From positions 1 through 9,211 of the forward strand of contig CAZJBA010000121.1 of NCBI GenBank assembly GCA_964544065.1: a stretch of 9,211 nucleotides of DNA, given 5' to 3'. The position numbers and the translations under genes were made by a program. Source of the stretch: JAYELX01 sp964544065 (GTDB taxonomy: Bacteria; Chloroflexota; Anaerolineae; Anaerolineales; UBA11858). Position 1 is the stretch's first letter. Each line of letters begins with the position of its first letter. Below are positions 1 to 6,507 of this stretch, in pieces. The notes beneath the pieces are model-generated. The model did not search any database and was not told where the DNA came from. It saw nothing but the letters and a program-made list of their open reading frames with translations.

Positions 1-41
1 TGGGAAAGTCGTTTAGTCACGGCTCTTAAAGGATCGAAAAC

Positions 42-73
42 AAAAGCCCCGGCATGTAGTGCCAGGGCTTTTT
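42..73. terminator. Bidirectional intrinsic terminator after the era-yhhN pair
   Basis: An inverted repeat pairs 42-54 with 60-72 (AAAAGCCC, one C/A mismatch, then GGCA), leaving a 5-nt loop at 55-59. On the minus strand it lies 4 nt past the stop codon of the yhhN-like gene, and the RNA would end in a T-rich run (TTTTGTTTT). On the plus strand it is followed by TTTTT, so it could also stop a gene entering from the left. Positions 1-41 hold no gene I can support. Confidence 0.85.
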
Positions 74-76
74 GAT

Positions 77-751
77 TCAAGCCTCAATTTTATACCGCAA
101 CAAGGCCCCCAAGACGATCAGCATCTGCCCCAGGTGGTAGCTGGCCATCACCTTGATGTGGCGGTGGGCCAGGGGCTCGACGAAACGGTGCCAGGCATTC
201 CATGTATCCGAGAGGTAGAAAAGCAGCGCCCCCGCGGCTATCAACAGAGTCGGTACGGTTTCCGACCGACGCGTCACCCAGGAGAGAGCCAAAAAGAGCA
301 TCACCGAGATGACGATGGTATAAGCCAGCACCGGCAGGCGCATCGATTCGCGCCCCCGCCGTTTCAGCCCGGCTGCGATCCCCTGGTAGATTTGGTAACT
401 TGTCGCCGCGACCAGCACGGCGACAATCACGGTGGGGATGTTGAGCGTTGGCCATACGTACAGGAGGCCGATGATATAGGCGACGTGAGCCAGCAAAAAC
501 GCGACCAGCCCGGGCAAAAACCACTTGTCCGGCAGCATCAAGAACACGTCTCCGGCCAATGAAAGGCTTAAGGCTATCGACACCCATACTAACAGTCGCC
601 CCGGGTAATGCCTGTCTAGCACAACCCAGACGATCAACAAGATCATCACGGCGGGTTTGGTGATGTAGACGAGAATCTTCCATTCTTTGGTTGCGGCTAT
701 CCAGTTGATCACAGCAATAGCGAGGGCAAAGTAGAGAGTTGTATAGGTCAT
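77..751 (-). CDS. YhhN/TMEM86-family integral membrane protein (putative lysoplasmalogenase)
   Basis: The protein has 224 residues and is almost entirely hydrophobic, with about eight predicted membrane-spanning segments. Motifs typical of the YhhN/TMEM86 family are visible: a KP pair in the second helix, LSLAGDVFLML, GLVAFLLAHVAYI, GALLFYLSDTWNA and a C-terminal YHLGQMLI. Characterised family members (human TMEM86B, bacterial YhhN proteins) hydrolyse the vinyl-ether bond of lysoplasmalogens; whether this protein does so is inferred from the family. I chose the ATG at 751 because AAGGA (minus strand, 761-757) sits 5 nt upstream. A GTG at 772 would extend the protein by 7 residues and overlap era. 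The gene follows era by 11 nt on the same strand and is probably co-transcribed with it. The stop codon (TGA, 79-77) lies directly before the terminator. Confidence 0.87.
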   Translation of the reverse strand: MTYTTLYFALAIAVINWIAATKEWKILVYITKPAVMILLIVWVVLDRHYPGRLLVWVSIALSLSLAGDVFLMLPDKWFLPGLVAFLLAHVAYIIGLLYVWPTLNIPTVIVAVLVAATSYQIYQGIAAGLKRRGRESMRLPVLAYTIVISVMLFLALSWVTRRSETVPTLLIAAGALLFYLSDTWNAWHRFVEPLAHRHIKVMASYHLGQMLIVLGALLRYKIEA

Positions 752-762
752 AAGGGTCCTTA

Positions 763-1683
763 TTATTTCCACTTCTGAAAGCCGAATTGGCGCAGGGTCT
801 GTTCATCGTTGCGCCAATTTTTGCGCACTTTGAGGCGCAATTTGAGAAAAACCTTGCGGCCGCTCATGGCCTCGATTTTCTGCCGGGCGTACATGCTGAT
901 CCTTTTGATCATGCTGCCGCCTCTGCCGATCACGATTCCTTTTTGCGACTCGCGTTCGACGAAGAGCGTCGCGCGGATGTAAGCGCCGTGCTCGTTTCGT
1001 TCGGTGTATTCATCCATGCGCACGGCGATGGCGTGAGGGACTTCGTGTTGCAGGTGTACAAGGCAGGAGGCCCGAATCAGGTCAGCGGCGATTTCGCGCT
1101 CGTAAAGATTGGTGATTTGCTCCGGGGGATAGTAGGGCGGCCCCTCGGGCAGATTCTCCATGATCAGGTCGAGCAAGTCATCCAATTGGTCGCCGCGGGC
1201 TGCGGAGATTCTGATCGGGGTCGCCTCGGGCAGCAGGTTGTGATAGGCGTCTTCCCGCTGGGTGATTTCTGTCTCTTCCAGGCGATCGATTTTGTTGAGG
1301 GTCAGAATCACCTTGTGAGGTTCGTCCAGTTCTTCCAGCAACTCGACCAGGATTCTATCTTCGGTGTGGGGAGGCATTTGGGTTATCTCCACGACGAAGA
1401 GAATTAGATCGGTGTCGTCGAGCGCTTCCGCAGCTTCTTCGTTCATGAACTCTCCCAACTTGTGGTGCGGATCGTGCAAGCCAGGCGTATCCACAAAGAT
1501 GATCTGGGCATCTTGGCGCGTGAGGATACCGAGTTGCTGCTGGCGCGTGGTCTGCGGCCGCGGTGAGACGGCTGCAATTTGCTGCCCGATCAGGGCGTTG
1601 ATCAGCGTGGATTTGCCCACATTGGGACGTCCCATCACCGAAACAAAACCGGAGCGGAACGAAACATCTGACAAGTTGGTCAT
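763..1683 (-). CDS. era: GTPase Era, 16S rRNA-binding ribosome maturation factor
   Basis: Era binds the 3' end of 16S rRNA and assists maturation of the small ribosomal subunit, acting at the cytoplasm-membrane interface. The 306-residue length is normal for the family. The N-terminal GTPase domain shows G1 GRPNVGKS (18-25), the switch I element PQTTR (43-47), G3 DTPG (65-68), G4 NKID (130-133) and a G5 SAA motif. The C-terminal KH domain carries the RNA-binding GxxG loop as GRGG (253-256), inside GIVIGRGGSMIKRI. The ATG at 1683 is preceded by AAGGG with a 7-nt spacer on the minus strand. The gene heads a minus-strand pair with the yhhN-like gene and is transcribed away from rpoB. The protein appears intact and the assignment is secure. 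Confidence 0.97.
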   Translation of the reverse strand: MTNLSDVSFRSGFVSVMGRPNVGKSTLINALIGQQIAAVSPRPQTTRQQQLGILTRQDAQIIFVDTPGLHDPHHKLGEFMNEEAAEALDDTDLILFVVEITQMPPHTEDRILVELLEELDEPHKVILTLNKIDRLEETEITQREDAYHNLLPEATPIRISAARGDQLDDLLDLIMENLPEGPPYYPPEQITNLYEREIAADLIRASCLVHLQHEVPHAIAVRMDEYTERNEHGAYIRATLFVERESQKGIVIGRGGSMIKRISMYARQKIEAMSGRKVFLKLRLKVRKNWRNDEQTLRQFGFQKWK

Positions 1684-1720
1684 GATTTGGCCCTTTTTGA
1701 ATCCTGCCTTTGATGGTAGT

Positions 1721-1748
1721 ATTATACTCGTTTGATCGTGACGAGCAA
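1721..1748 (-). promoter_or_regulatory. Putative sigma70-type promoter for era
   Basis: On the minus strand a perfect TATAAT lies at 1726-1721. A weak -35 candidate, TTGCTC (1748-1743), sits 16 nt upstream. Initiation near 1714 would give a leader of about 30 nt before the era ATG. The -10 box is convincing but the -35 box is poor. Confidence 0.55.
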
Positions 1749-1761
1749 GAAGGTGGGGGAG

Positions 1762-1813
1762 ATCTTAAAATTGCTTTTTTGCCCTTGACCCGGGCCGGGG
1801 GAATCAGTATAAT
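1762..1813 (+). promoter_or_regulatory. Strong sigma70-type promoter for rpoB
   Basis: TTGACC (1785-1790) and TATAAT (1808-1813) are separated by exactly 17 bp. An AT-rich stretch with a run of six T (1762-1780) directly upstream resembles an UP element. Transcription would begin near 1820, giving an rpoB leader of about 160 nt. The spacer is very GC-rich. The promoter is back to back with the era promoter. Confidence 0.85.
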
Positions 1814-1819
1814 AATCGT

Positions 1820-1979
1820 TCTGGCTTTAGGGCCATTTTGACGAGGTATTGATTGACCATTGTTTGGTTATCAGCATGACAAAGGGTGTTCTTGCCCTGG
1901 CTGCAACAAGCCAGGGCATTCTGTCGCGAGGTTTGCTTGGTAACCATCTAGCCAAAGGTGATATTAGGAGTAACGGTTT
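1820..1979 (+). promoter_or_regulatory. Structured 5' leader of rpoB
   Basis: The predicted untranslated leader contains an imperfect hairpin (1850-1859 with 1865-1873, internal loop) and a perfect 10-bp hairpin (1893-1902 with 1909-1918, loop GCAACA). The second hairpin is followed by ATTCTGTCGC, with no U-tract, so it is not an intrinsic terminator. The leader may control pausing, antitermination, RNA stability or translation; its role is unknown. Its layout parallels the rpsL leader. The rpoB Shine-Dalgarno AGGAG lies at 1966-1970. Confidence 0.6.
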
Positions 1980-4900
1980 ATGTCTCAGCTTCCACCAACG
2001 AAGTCTTACGCCAGGATTAATGTAACCACCCGGTTGCCTGATTTGATCGAGATTCCATTGAAATCTTTTGAGCGTTTAAAGACGGAACGGTTAGCTGATC
2101 TTTTTCACGAGATTTCCCCAATTGAATCTTATAACGAAGATATGCGTTTGTATCTTCCCAGCCGCACGCCCGAGGCGGAAGAATGGGGGCTGACGTATTG
2201 GTTCGAAGAGCCCAAACACACGATCGAAGAATGTGTTGAGCAGGACCTGACCTATTCTTGCCCGCTGTATGTGTCCGCTTTGCTGGCGGGGCCGGCGATC
2301 CCTGAACCGATCAAACAGACCATTTTCATGGGCGATTTCCCCGAGATGACGGAGAAGGGCACCTTCATTATTAATGGTACCGAGCGTGTCGTGGTGACCC
2401 AGTTGATTCGTTCCCCGGGCGTGTATTACGAAACCGAGGTGGATCATTCCACCGGACGCAGGTTGACGACGGCCAAATTGATCCCTGACCGGGGCGCCTG
2501 GATGGAGTTTGATACCCGCAAGCGGGATTATCTGGTGCTGAAATTCAATCGTCAACGCACGATGCCCGTCACCATTTTCTTGCGGGCGTTAGCTGCTGTT
2601 GATGATGGTTTGGATGGTACCCCTTTGCAAGAGGGCAGCGACGAAGAGATCATTGCCCTGTTCGAAGATGTGGACGACGATCCGGACCGTATGTTTATGC
2701 CCACCACCTTGGCGAAAGAGCCGGAATGGGACTTGAGTGAGGGGATCTCCGCTGCCGAGGCGGCCTTGTTGGAGTTCTTCCGACGTATGCGGCCGGGCGA
2801 CCCTGCCACAATTGATAATGCCAGAGAATTTTTAGAGAATCGGCTTTTCAAGCAGCGCCGATATGACTTCAAGAGTGTTGGGCGCTATAAACTCAATCAG
2901 AAATTAGATTTACATGATCACGTGCCCATCTCCCACCGGACGATCACCAAATGGGATGTGGTTCAATTGATTCGCCGCATGATCGCGATCAATAACCGCG
3001 CCATCGACCCCGATGATATCGATCACCTCGGTAATCGCCGCACCAAAACAGTCGATGAGTTGATTCAGAACAAGTTGCGAGTTGGCCTGCGCAGAACCGA
3101 ACGGATTGTCAAGGAACGCATGTCGATTCGCGACAAGGAGAATCTCTCGCCGGTTAGCTTGGTCAACGTTCGGCCCGTGGTGGCGGCTTTGAGGGCCTTT
3201 TTTGGTTCCAGCCAGCTTTCTCAATTCATGGACCAAACCAACCCCTTATCGGAGTTGCGCCATAAACGCACGCTTTCTGCCCTGGGGCCAGGGGGGTTGC
3301 ACCGTCAGCGAGCTGGCTTCGATGTGCGCGATGTCCATCAGTCTCACTACGGGCGTATTTGCCCGATTGAGACTCCTGAGGGTCCCAACATTGGTTTGAT
3401 TGGCCGATTTGCCAGTTATGCCAAGGTTAACGACTACGGCTTCATCGAAACGCCTTATCGGCGGGTTTTGAAGTCCCTTGAACCTGATGACCCTCGCTTG
3501 GTGGGGCGCGCTTTGCGAGAAAATGTGGCCGATCCTGAAACAGGCGAAGTCATCGCCGAGAAAGGCGAACGCGTCACGGAGGCGTTGGCGGAAGAAATCG
3601 CCGCGCTGGACCTCGAGGAAGTGTTGGTCGTTCCTTTCGTTACCGAGAAGCATGAATATCTTTATGCGGATACGGAAGATAAATTTATGATCGCGCAGGC
3701 CAATACGCCCCTGAATGAGCACAACGAGTTTGTGCGTTCGCGCGTCTCGGCTCGTAAGCGCGAGTTCATGTTGGTACTCACGGAAAACATCGATTACATT
3801 GACGTAGCCCCCCACCAAATTGTGGGCGTTAGTGCTGCTTTGATCCCCTTTTTGGAGCATGATGACGCCAATCGCGCCTTGATGGGCGCGAACATGCAAG
3901 CCCAGGGCGTGCCGTTGTTGCGCCCCGAGGTGCCACGTGTTTCCACCGGGATGGAATACGCCGCCGCGATTGATTCCGGGCAGGTTGTCATGGCCGAAGA
4001 AGATGGCGAAATCGTCTCCGTAACCGGAGAGCGAATCATCGCCAGTGGCGATAACGGCGAGAAAGTCTATTACCTGCGCAAGTACCAACGTTCCAACCAG
4101 AGCACTTGCATCGACCAACGCCCTGCTGTCGCCAAGGGGCAAATTGTCAACAAGGGCGATGTCATCGCCGATTCCTCTTCCACGGTAGAAGGAAATCTTG
4201 CTCTGGGCCAAAACGCGCTGGTCACGTTCCTTTCCTGGGAAGGGGCTAATTACGAGGACGCGATCGTCATCTCGGAGCGAATCGTTCAAGAAGATCGCTT
4301 TACCTCCATTCATATTGAAGAGCACGAAGTCGAGGCGCAGGACACGCGCTTGGGGCCCGAGGAGATCACCAGAGACATTCCCAATGTGGGCGAAGCGGCC
4401 ATCAAGGATCTTGATGAAGGCGGTGTCGTTCGCATTGGCGCCAAGGTTGGCCCTGGCGACATTTTGGTAGGCAAGATTTCGCCCAAGGGCGAGAAAGAGC
4501 TTACTCCGGAAGAGCGATTGTTGCGGGCCATCTTTGGAGAGAAGTCTCGCGATGTCAAGGATACTTCTTTGCGAATGCCGCATGGCGCTCATGGCAAAGT
4601 CATTGATGTCAAAGTGTTCTCGCGAGAAGAAGGGTATGAATTGTCTTCTGGTGTTGAGACCATGGTGCGAGTGCTGGTTGCCCAACGCCGGGTGATTTCT
4701 CCTGGAGATAAATTTGCAGGTCGTCACGGCAACAAGGGAGTTGTTTCCGTAGTTGTTCCGGAGCAAGATATGCCCTACTTGGAGGACGGCACGCCGATTG
4801 ACATTATCTTGAATCCTACTGGTGTGCCTGGGCGCATGAACCTGGGCCAGGTTCTGGAAGCCCACTTGGGCTGGGCGGCCCGTCGTTTAGGGTTCCGCGC

Positions 4901-5882
4901 TGTTTCACCTGTGTTTGATGGCGCCCGGGAATCAGAAATTGAGGCTGAGTTGGCCCGTGCCTGGATTGTCGAACGTGCTTGGCAAGCAATCGGCGAGCGC
5001 GCTTGGGAGTGGCTTGGAAGCGATTATGCTCCCCAAGCCATTGAAGATGACAATCATGTCCGTCGCCTTTATATGGAAGATTGGTTGGGCGAACGCGATT
5101 ATGATGTTTACGAATTGATCACCGACGACACCTACGCGCGGCGTTCTGTCGCTCGCGAATGGTTGCGTGAGCACGATTTTGACCCCGATCAGATTTTTGC
5201 CTTTGATGATATGGATGTTCCTGTGACCGAACGAGACGCTCAGGATGAACGCGCCGTTCAGGCTTGTTTGCATCTGTGGTTGATGGCTTATAATGTCGAT
5301 CCTGCTGGCCTGTCTGATGAGGAGCTGCGCAAAAAGGCCGATGAAGTCTTCCTGCGGGAAAACGATCCTTATCCCATCTTGGGCAAGGAGGTCTTGCGAG
5401 ATGGCAAGACTGGTGAACGCTTTGATCACCCGGTTACGGTAGGGGTGATGTCTATTCTCAAATTACACCACCTGGTGGATGACAAGGTGCACGCTCGTGC
5501 CACGGGCCCCTACAGCTTAGTGTCGCAGCAGCCTTTGGGCGGCAAAGCCCAGTTTGGCGGACAGCGCTTCGGAGAAATGGAGGTTTGGGCGCTTGAGGCC
5601 TACGGGGCAGCTTACATCCTTCGCGAAATGCTGACGATCAAATCCGACGATGTCAGAGGGCGCGTCAAAGCGTATGAGTCGATTGTGAAGGGAGAGGAGA
5701 TCGATGAGCCTAACTTGCCAGCAGCGTTCCGGGTGCTCGTCAAGGAATTGCAGAGCGTCGGGCTTTCCGTGGAGGCCGAAACAGATACCGGCGAGGTACT
5801 TCGCTTCGGCAAAGAAGAATCAGGCCGGAAACGCCCGGATATGAGCACAGGATTGCTCGGATTAGGCAGAAGAAGGTATTGA
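1980..5882 (+). CDS. rpoB: DNA-directed RNA polymerase subunit beta
   Basis: This is the beta subunit of RNA polymerase (1300 residues), which with beta' forms the catalytic cleft. Visible conserved blocks: GDFPEMTEKGTFIINGTE starting at 118; the rifampicin region FFGSSQLSQFMDQTNPLSEL, followed by HKRTLSALGPGG (H428 onward); CPIETPEGPNIGLI; SWEGANYEDAIVIS (752-765, acidic pair E759-D760); GDKFAGRHGNKG (909-920, with the NTP-contacting lysines K911 and K919); and GQRFGEMEVWALEAYGAA (from 1194), which belongs to the clamp-contacting C-terminal region. AGGAG at 1966-1970 lies 9 nt before the ATG. Two oddities: residues 985-1138 contain about 135 more residues than Bacillus RpoB has at this point, and Thr431 replaces the Arg equivalent to E. 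coli R529. Neither rplL upstream nor rpoC downstream is present. The reading frame is intact. Confidence 0.98.
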   Translation: MSQLPPTKSYARINVTTRLPDLIEIPLKSFERLKTERLADLFHEISPIESYNEDMRLYLPSRTPEAEEWGLTYWFEEPKHTIEECVEQDLTYSCPLYVSALLAGPAIPEPIKQTIFMGDFPEMTEKGTFIINGTERVVVTQLIRSPGVYYETEVDHSTGRRLTTAKLIPDRGAWMEFDTRKRDYLVLKFNRQRTMPVTIFLRALAAVDDGLDGTPLQEGSDEEIIALFEDVDDDPDRMFMPTTLAKEPEWDLSEGISAAEAALLEFFRRMRPGDPATIDNAREFLENRLFKQRRYDFKSVGRYKLNQKLDLHDHVPISHRTITKWDVVQLIRRMIAINNRAIDPDDIDHLGNRRTKTVDELIQNKLRVGLRRTERIVKERMSIRDKENLSPVSLVNVRPVVAALRAFFGSSQLSQFMDQTNPLSELRHKRTLSALGPGGLHRQRAGFDVRDVHQSHYGRICPIETPEGPNIGLIGRFASYAKVNDYGFIETPYRRVLKSLEPDDPRLVGRALRENVADPETGEVIAEKGERVTEALAEEIAALDLEEVLVVPFVTEKHEYLYADTEDKFMIAQANTPLNEHNEFVRSRVSARKREFMLVLTENIDYIDVAPHQIVGVSAALIPFLEHDDANRALMGANMQAQGVPLLRPEVPRVSTGMEYAAAIDSGQVVMAEEDGEIVSVTGERIIASGDNGEKVYYLRKYQRSNQSTCIDQRPAVAKGQIVNKGDVIADSSSTVEGNLALGQNALVTFLSWEGANYEDAIVISERIVQEDRFTSIHIEEHEVEAQDTRLGPEEITRDIPNVGEAAIKDLDEGGVVRIGAKVGPGDILVGKISPKGEKELTPEERLLRAIFGEKSRDVKDTSLRMPHGAHGKVIDVKVFSREEGYELSSGVETMVRVLVAQRRVISPGDKFAGRHGNKGVVSVVVPEQDMPYLEDGTPIDIILNPTGVPGRMNLGQVLEAHLGWAARRLGFRAVSPVFDGARESEIEAELARAWIVERAWQAIGERAWEWLGSDYAPQAIEDDNHVRRLYMEDWLGERDYDVYELITDDTYARRSVAREWLREHDFDPDQIFAFDDMDVPVTERDAQDERAVQACLHLWLMAYNVDPAGLSDEELRKKADEVFLRENDPYPILGKEVLRDGKTGERFDHPVTVGVMSILKLHHLVDDKVHARATGPYSLVSQQPLGGKAQFGGQRFGEMEVWALEAYGAAYILREMLTIKSDDVRGRVKAYESIVKGEEIDEPNLPAAFRVLVKELQSVGLSVEAETDTGEVLRFGKEESGRKRPDMSTGLLGLGRRRY
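4932..5393 (+). other. Lineage-type insert in RpoB with four W-L repeats (residues 985-1138)
   Basis: The segment lies between the conserved blocks PVFDGARE and LRDGKTGE. Recalled Bacillus RpoB has about 19 residues here; this protein has 154. Thermus RpoB also carries a smaller extension at the same place, so the site is known to tolerate inserts. The insert is acidic, Trp-rich and probably helical. Four similar units are visible, centred on W1011-L1012, W1035-L1036, W1061-L1062 and W1100-L1101. Each has a basic/hydrophobic helix, then W-L, then a short loop with D/N and an aromatic or Val (LGSDYAP, LGERDYDV, LREHDFDP, LMAYNVDP), then an acidic end. The frame stays open and matches the flanking sequence in character, so it is part of the protein. 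Confidence 0.75.
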
Positions 5883-5907
5883 CGCTGATTTTTCTGCGTG
5901 GTACAAT
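5879..5907 (+). promoter_or_regulatory. Sigma70-type promoter for rpsL-rpsG-fusA-tuf, overlapping the rpoB stop codon
   Basis: TTGACG (5879-5884) and TACAAT (5902-5907) are separated by exactly 17 bp. The -35 box contains the rpoB TGA stop (5880-5882). Initiation near 5914 would give an rpsL leader of about 145 nt. No terminator is visible between rpoB and this promoter, so the downstream cluster may be reached both by read-through and from this promoter. Confidence 0.82.
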
Positions 5908-5913
5908 CCTCGA

Positions 5914-6058
5914 TTGTCGCTTGTATAGCGAAGGGCAGGCAAATCTACCCCCTGCTCGATTAACAAAATAAGTTTTTCAAAATGCGCGAGGCCATCAATG
6001 CACGAGCGATGGCCTCCGTTGTTGAGGAAAGGTTCGTAAAAGTTTTTTGGAGGCGAAT
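5914..6058 (+). promoter_or_regulatory. Structured 5' leader of rpsL with an anti-Shine-Dalgarno arm
   Basis: Three hairpins can be drawn: 5917-5921 with 5927-5931 (5 bp), 5933-5939 with 5951-5957 (7 bp, one G-U), and 5988-5996 with 6008-6016 (9 bp, perfect, 11-nt loop). None is followed by a U-tract. The 3' arm of the third hairpin (GCCTCC, 6012-6017) is perfectly complementary to GGAGGC (6049-6054), which contains the rpsL Shine-Dalgarno; G6018 with U6048 adds a wobble pair. The two pairings exclude each other, so a translational switch is possible. The function is inferred. No gene lies between rpoB and rpsL. Confidence 0.6.
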
Positions 6059-6475
6059 GTGCCCACGATAAACCAATTAGTTCGAAAAGGACGCCAGTCG
6101 AAAGAGCCGAAGAGCAAAGCCCCTGCTTTGCAGTATACTTATAATTCTCAGAAGCAGCACCGTATCAAGCAAGATAAAGGCGCGCCTCAGAAGCGCGGCG
6201 TGTGCACGGTTGTTCGGACAATGACGCCGAAGAAGCCTAATTCTGCCCTGCGGAAAATTGCTCGTGTGCGCTTGACCAATGGCATCGAGGTGACAGCCTA
6301 TATCCCTGGCGAAGGTCATAACCTTCAGGAGCACTCGATTGTGTTGGTCCGTGGTGGGCGAGTCAAGGATTTGCCCGGTGTCCGTTATCATATTGTGCGC
6401 GGGCCTTTGGACACCTCTGGCGTTGAAGAACGTCGACAGAGTCGTTCCCGGTACGGAGCGAAAAAACCAAAATAA
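6059..6475 (+). CDS. rpsL: 30S ribosomal protein S12
   Basis: S12 sits at the decoding centre of the 30S subunit and takes part in tRNA selection and translocation. The 138-residue protein shows PQKRGVC, TPKKPNSALRK, VRLTNGIEVTAYIPGEGHNL and GGRVKDLPGVRYHIVRG. The two loops where streptomycin resistance or dependence mutations fall (PKKPN and KDLPG) have the usual sensitive-type residues, and the Asp that RimO methylthiolates is present. Compared with E. coli, about 13 extra residues lie before PQKRGVC, as in Bacillus S12. I chose GTG at 6059 because it gives the canonical start MPTINQLVRKGR and lies 5 nt after GGAGG (6049-6053). An in-frame TTG at 6047 overlaps that Shine-Dalgarno and is unlikely. 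It is the first gene of the str-type cluster. Confidence 0.97.
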   Translation: MPTINQLVRKGRQSKEPKSKAPALQYTYNSQKQHRIKQDKGAPQKRGVCTVVRTMTPKKPNSALRKIARVRLTNGIEVTAYIPGEGHNLQEHSIVLVRGGRVKDLPGVRYHIVRGPLDTSGVEERRQSRSRYGAKKPK

Positions 6476-6476
6476 G

Positions 6477-6507
6477 AATCGCTGGTTAGCAAGCCACACC
6501 GGCGATT
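6477..6507 (+). promoter_or_regulatory. Hairpin in the rpsL-rpsG intercistronic region
   Basis: AATCGCTGG (6477-6485) pairs with CCGGCGATT (6499-6507), giving 9 bp with one G-U and a 13-nt loop, starting 2 nt after the rpsL stop. There is no strong U-tract, so it is not an obvious terminator. In E. coli the rpsL-rpsG spacer is where S7 binds to repress its own translation; a similar role here is only an inference from position. Confidence 0.5.

Noticed and set aside
1..41. Possible 3' end of an upstream gene
   Set aside because: One frame ends in TAA at about position 29, but nine codons without a motif cannot support a call.
59..562. 167-codon plus-strand frame antisense to the yhhN-like gene
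   Set aside because: It has no family resemblance, is of low complexity (many Q, H, D and P), and starts inside the terminator hairpin.
90..806. 238-codon minus-strand frame overlapping the yhhN-like gene and the end of era
   Set aside because: It is in a different frame from two recognisable genes, and its product is rich in Arg and Gly with no motif. The YhhN frame has family motifs and a proper Shine-Dalgarno.
1893..1918. Perfect 10-bp hairpin before rpoB as an intrinsic terminator
   Set aside because: The stem is followed by ATTCTGTCGC with no U-tract, so it is kept only as a leader structure.
3246..4865. Long open frame (539 codons) on the minus strand opposite rpoB
   Set aside because: It lies fully inside a well-conserved rpoB coding region, its translation resembles no protein family I know, and no ribosome site or promoter supports it. 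It is an antisense shadow of rpoB codon bias.
5988..6016. Hairpin before rpsL as the rpoB terminator
   Set aside because: No U-tract follows the stem, and it lies downstream of a good promoter for rpsL. The T run at 6043-6048 is too far away and has no stem directly before it.
5883..6058. A degraded rpoC fragment between rpoB and rpsL
   Set aside because: None of the frames shows beta' motifs, and the stretch is accounted for by promoter, hairpins and Shine-Dalgarno.
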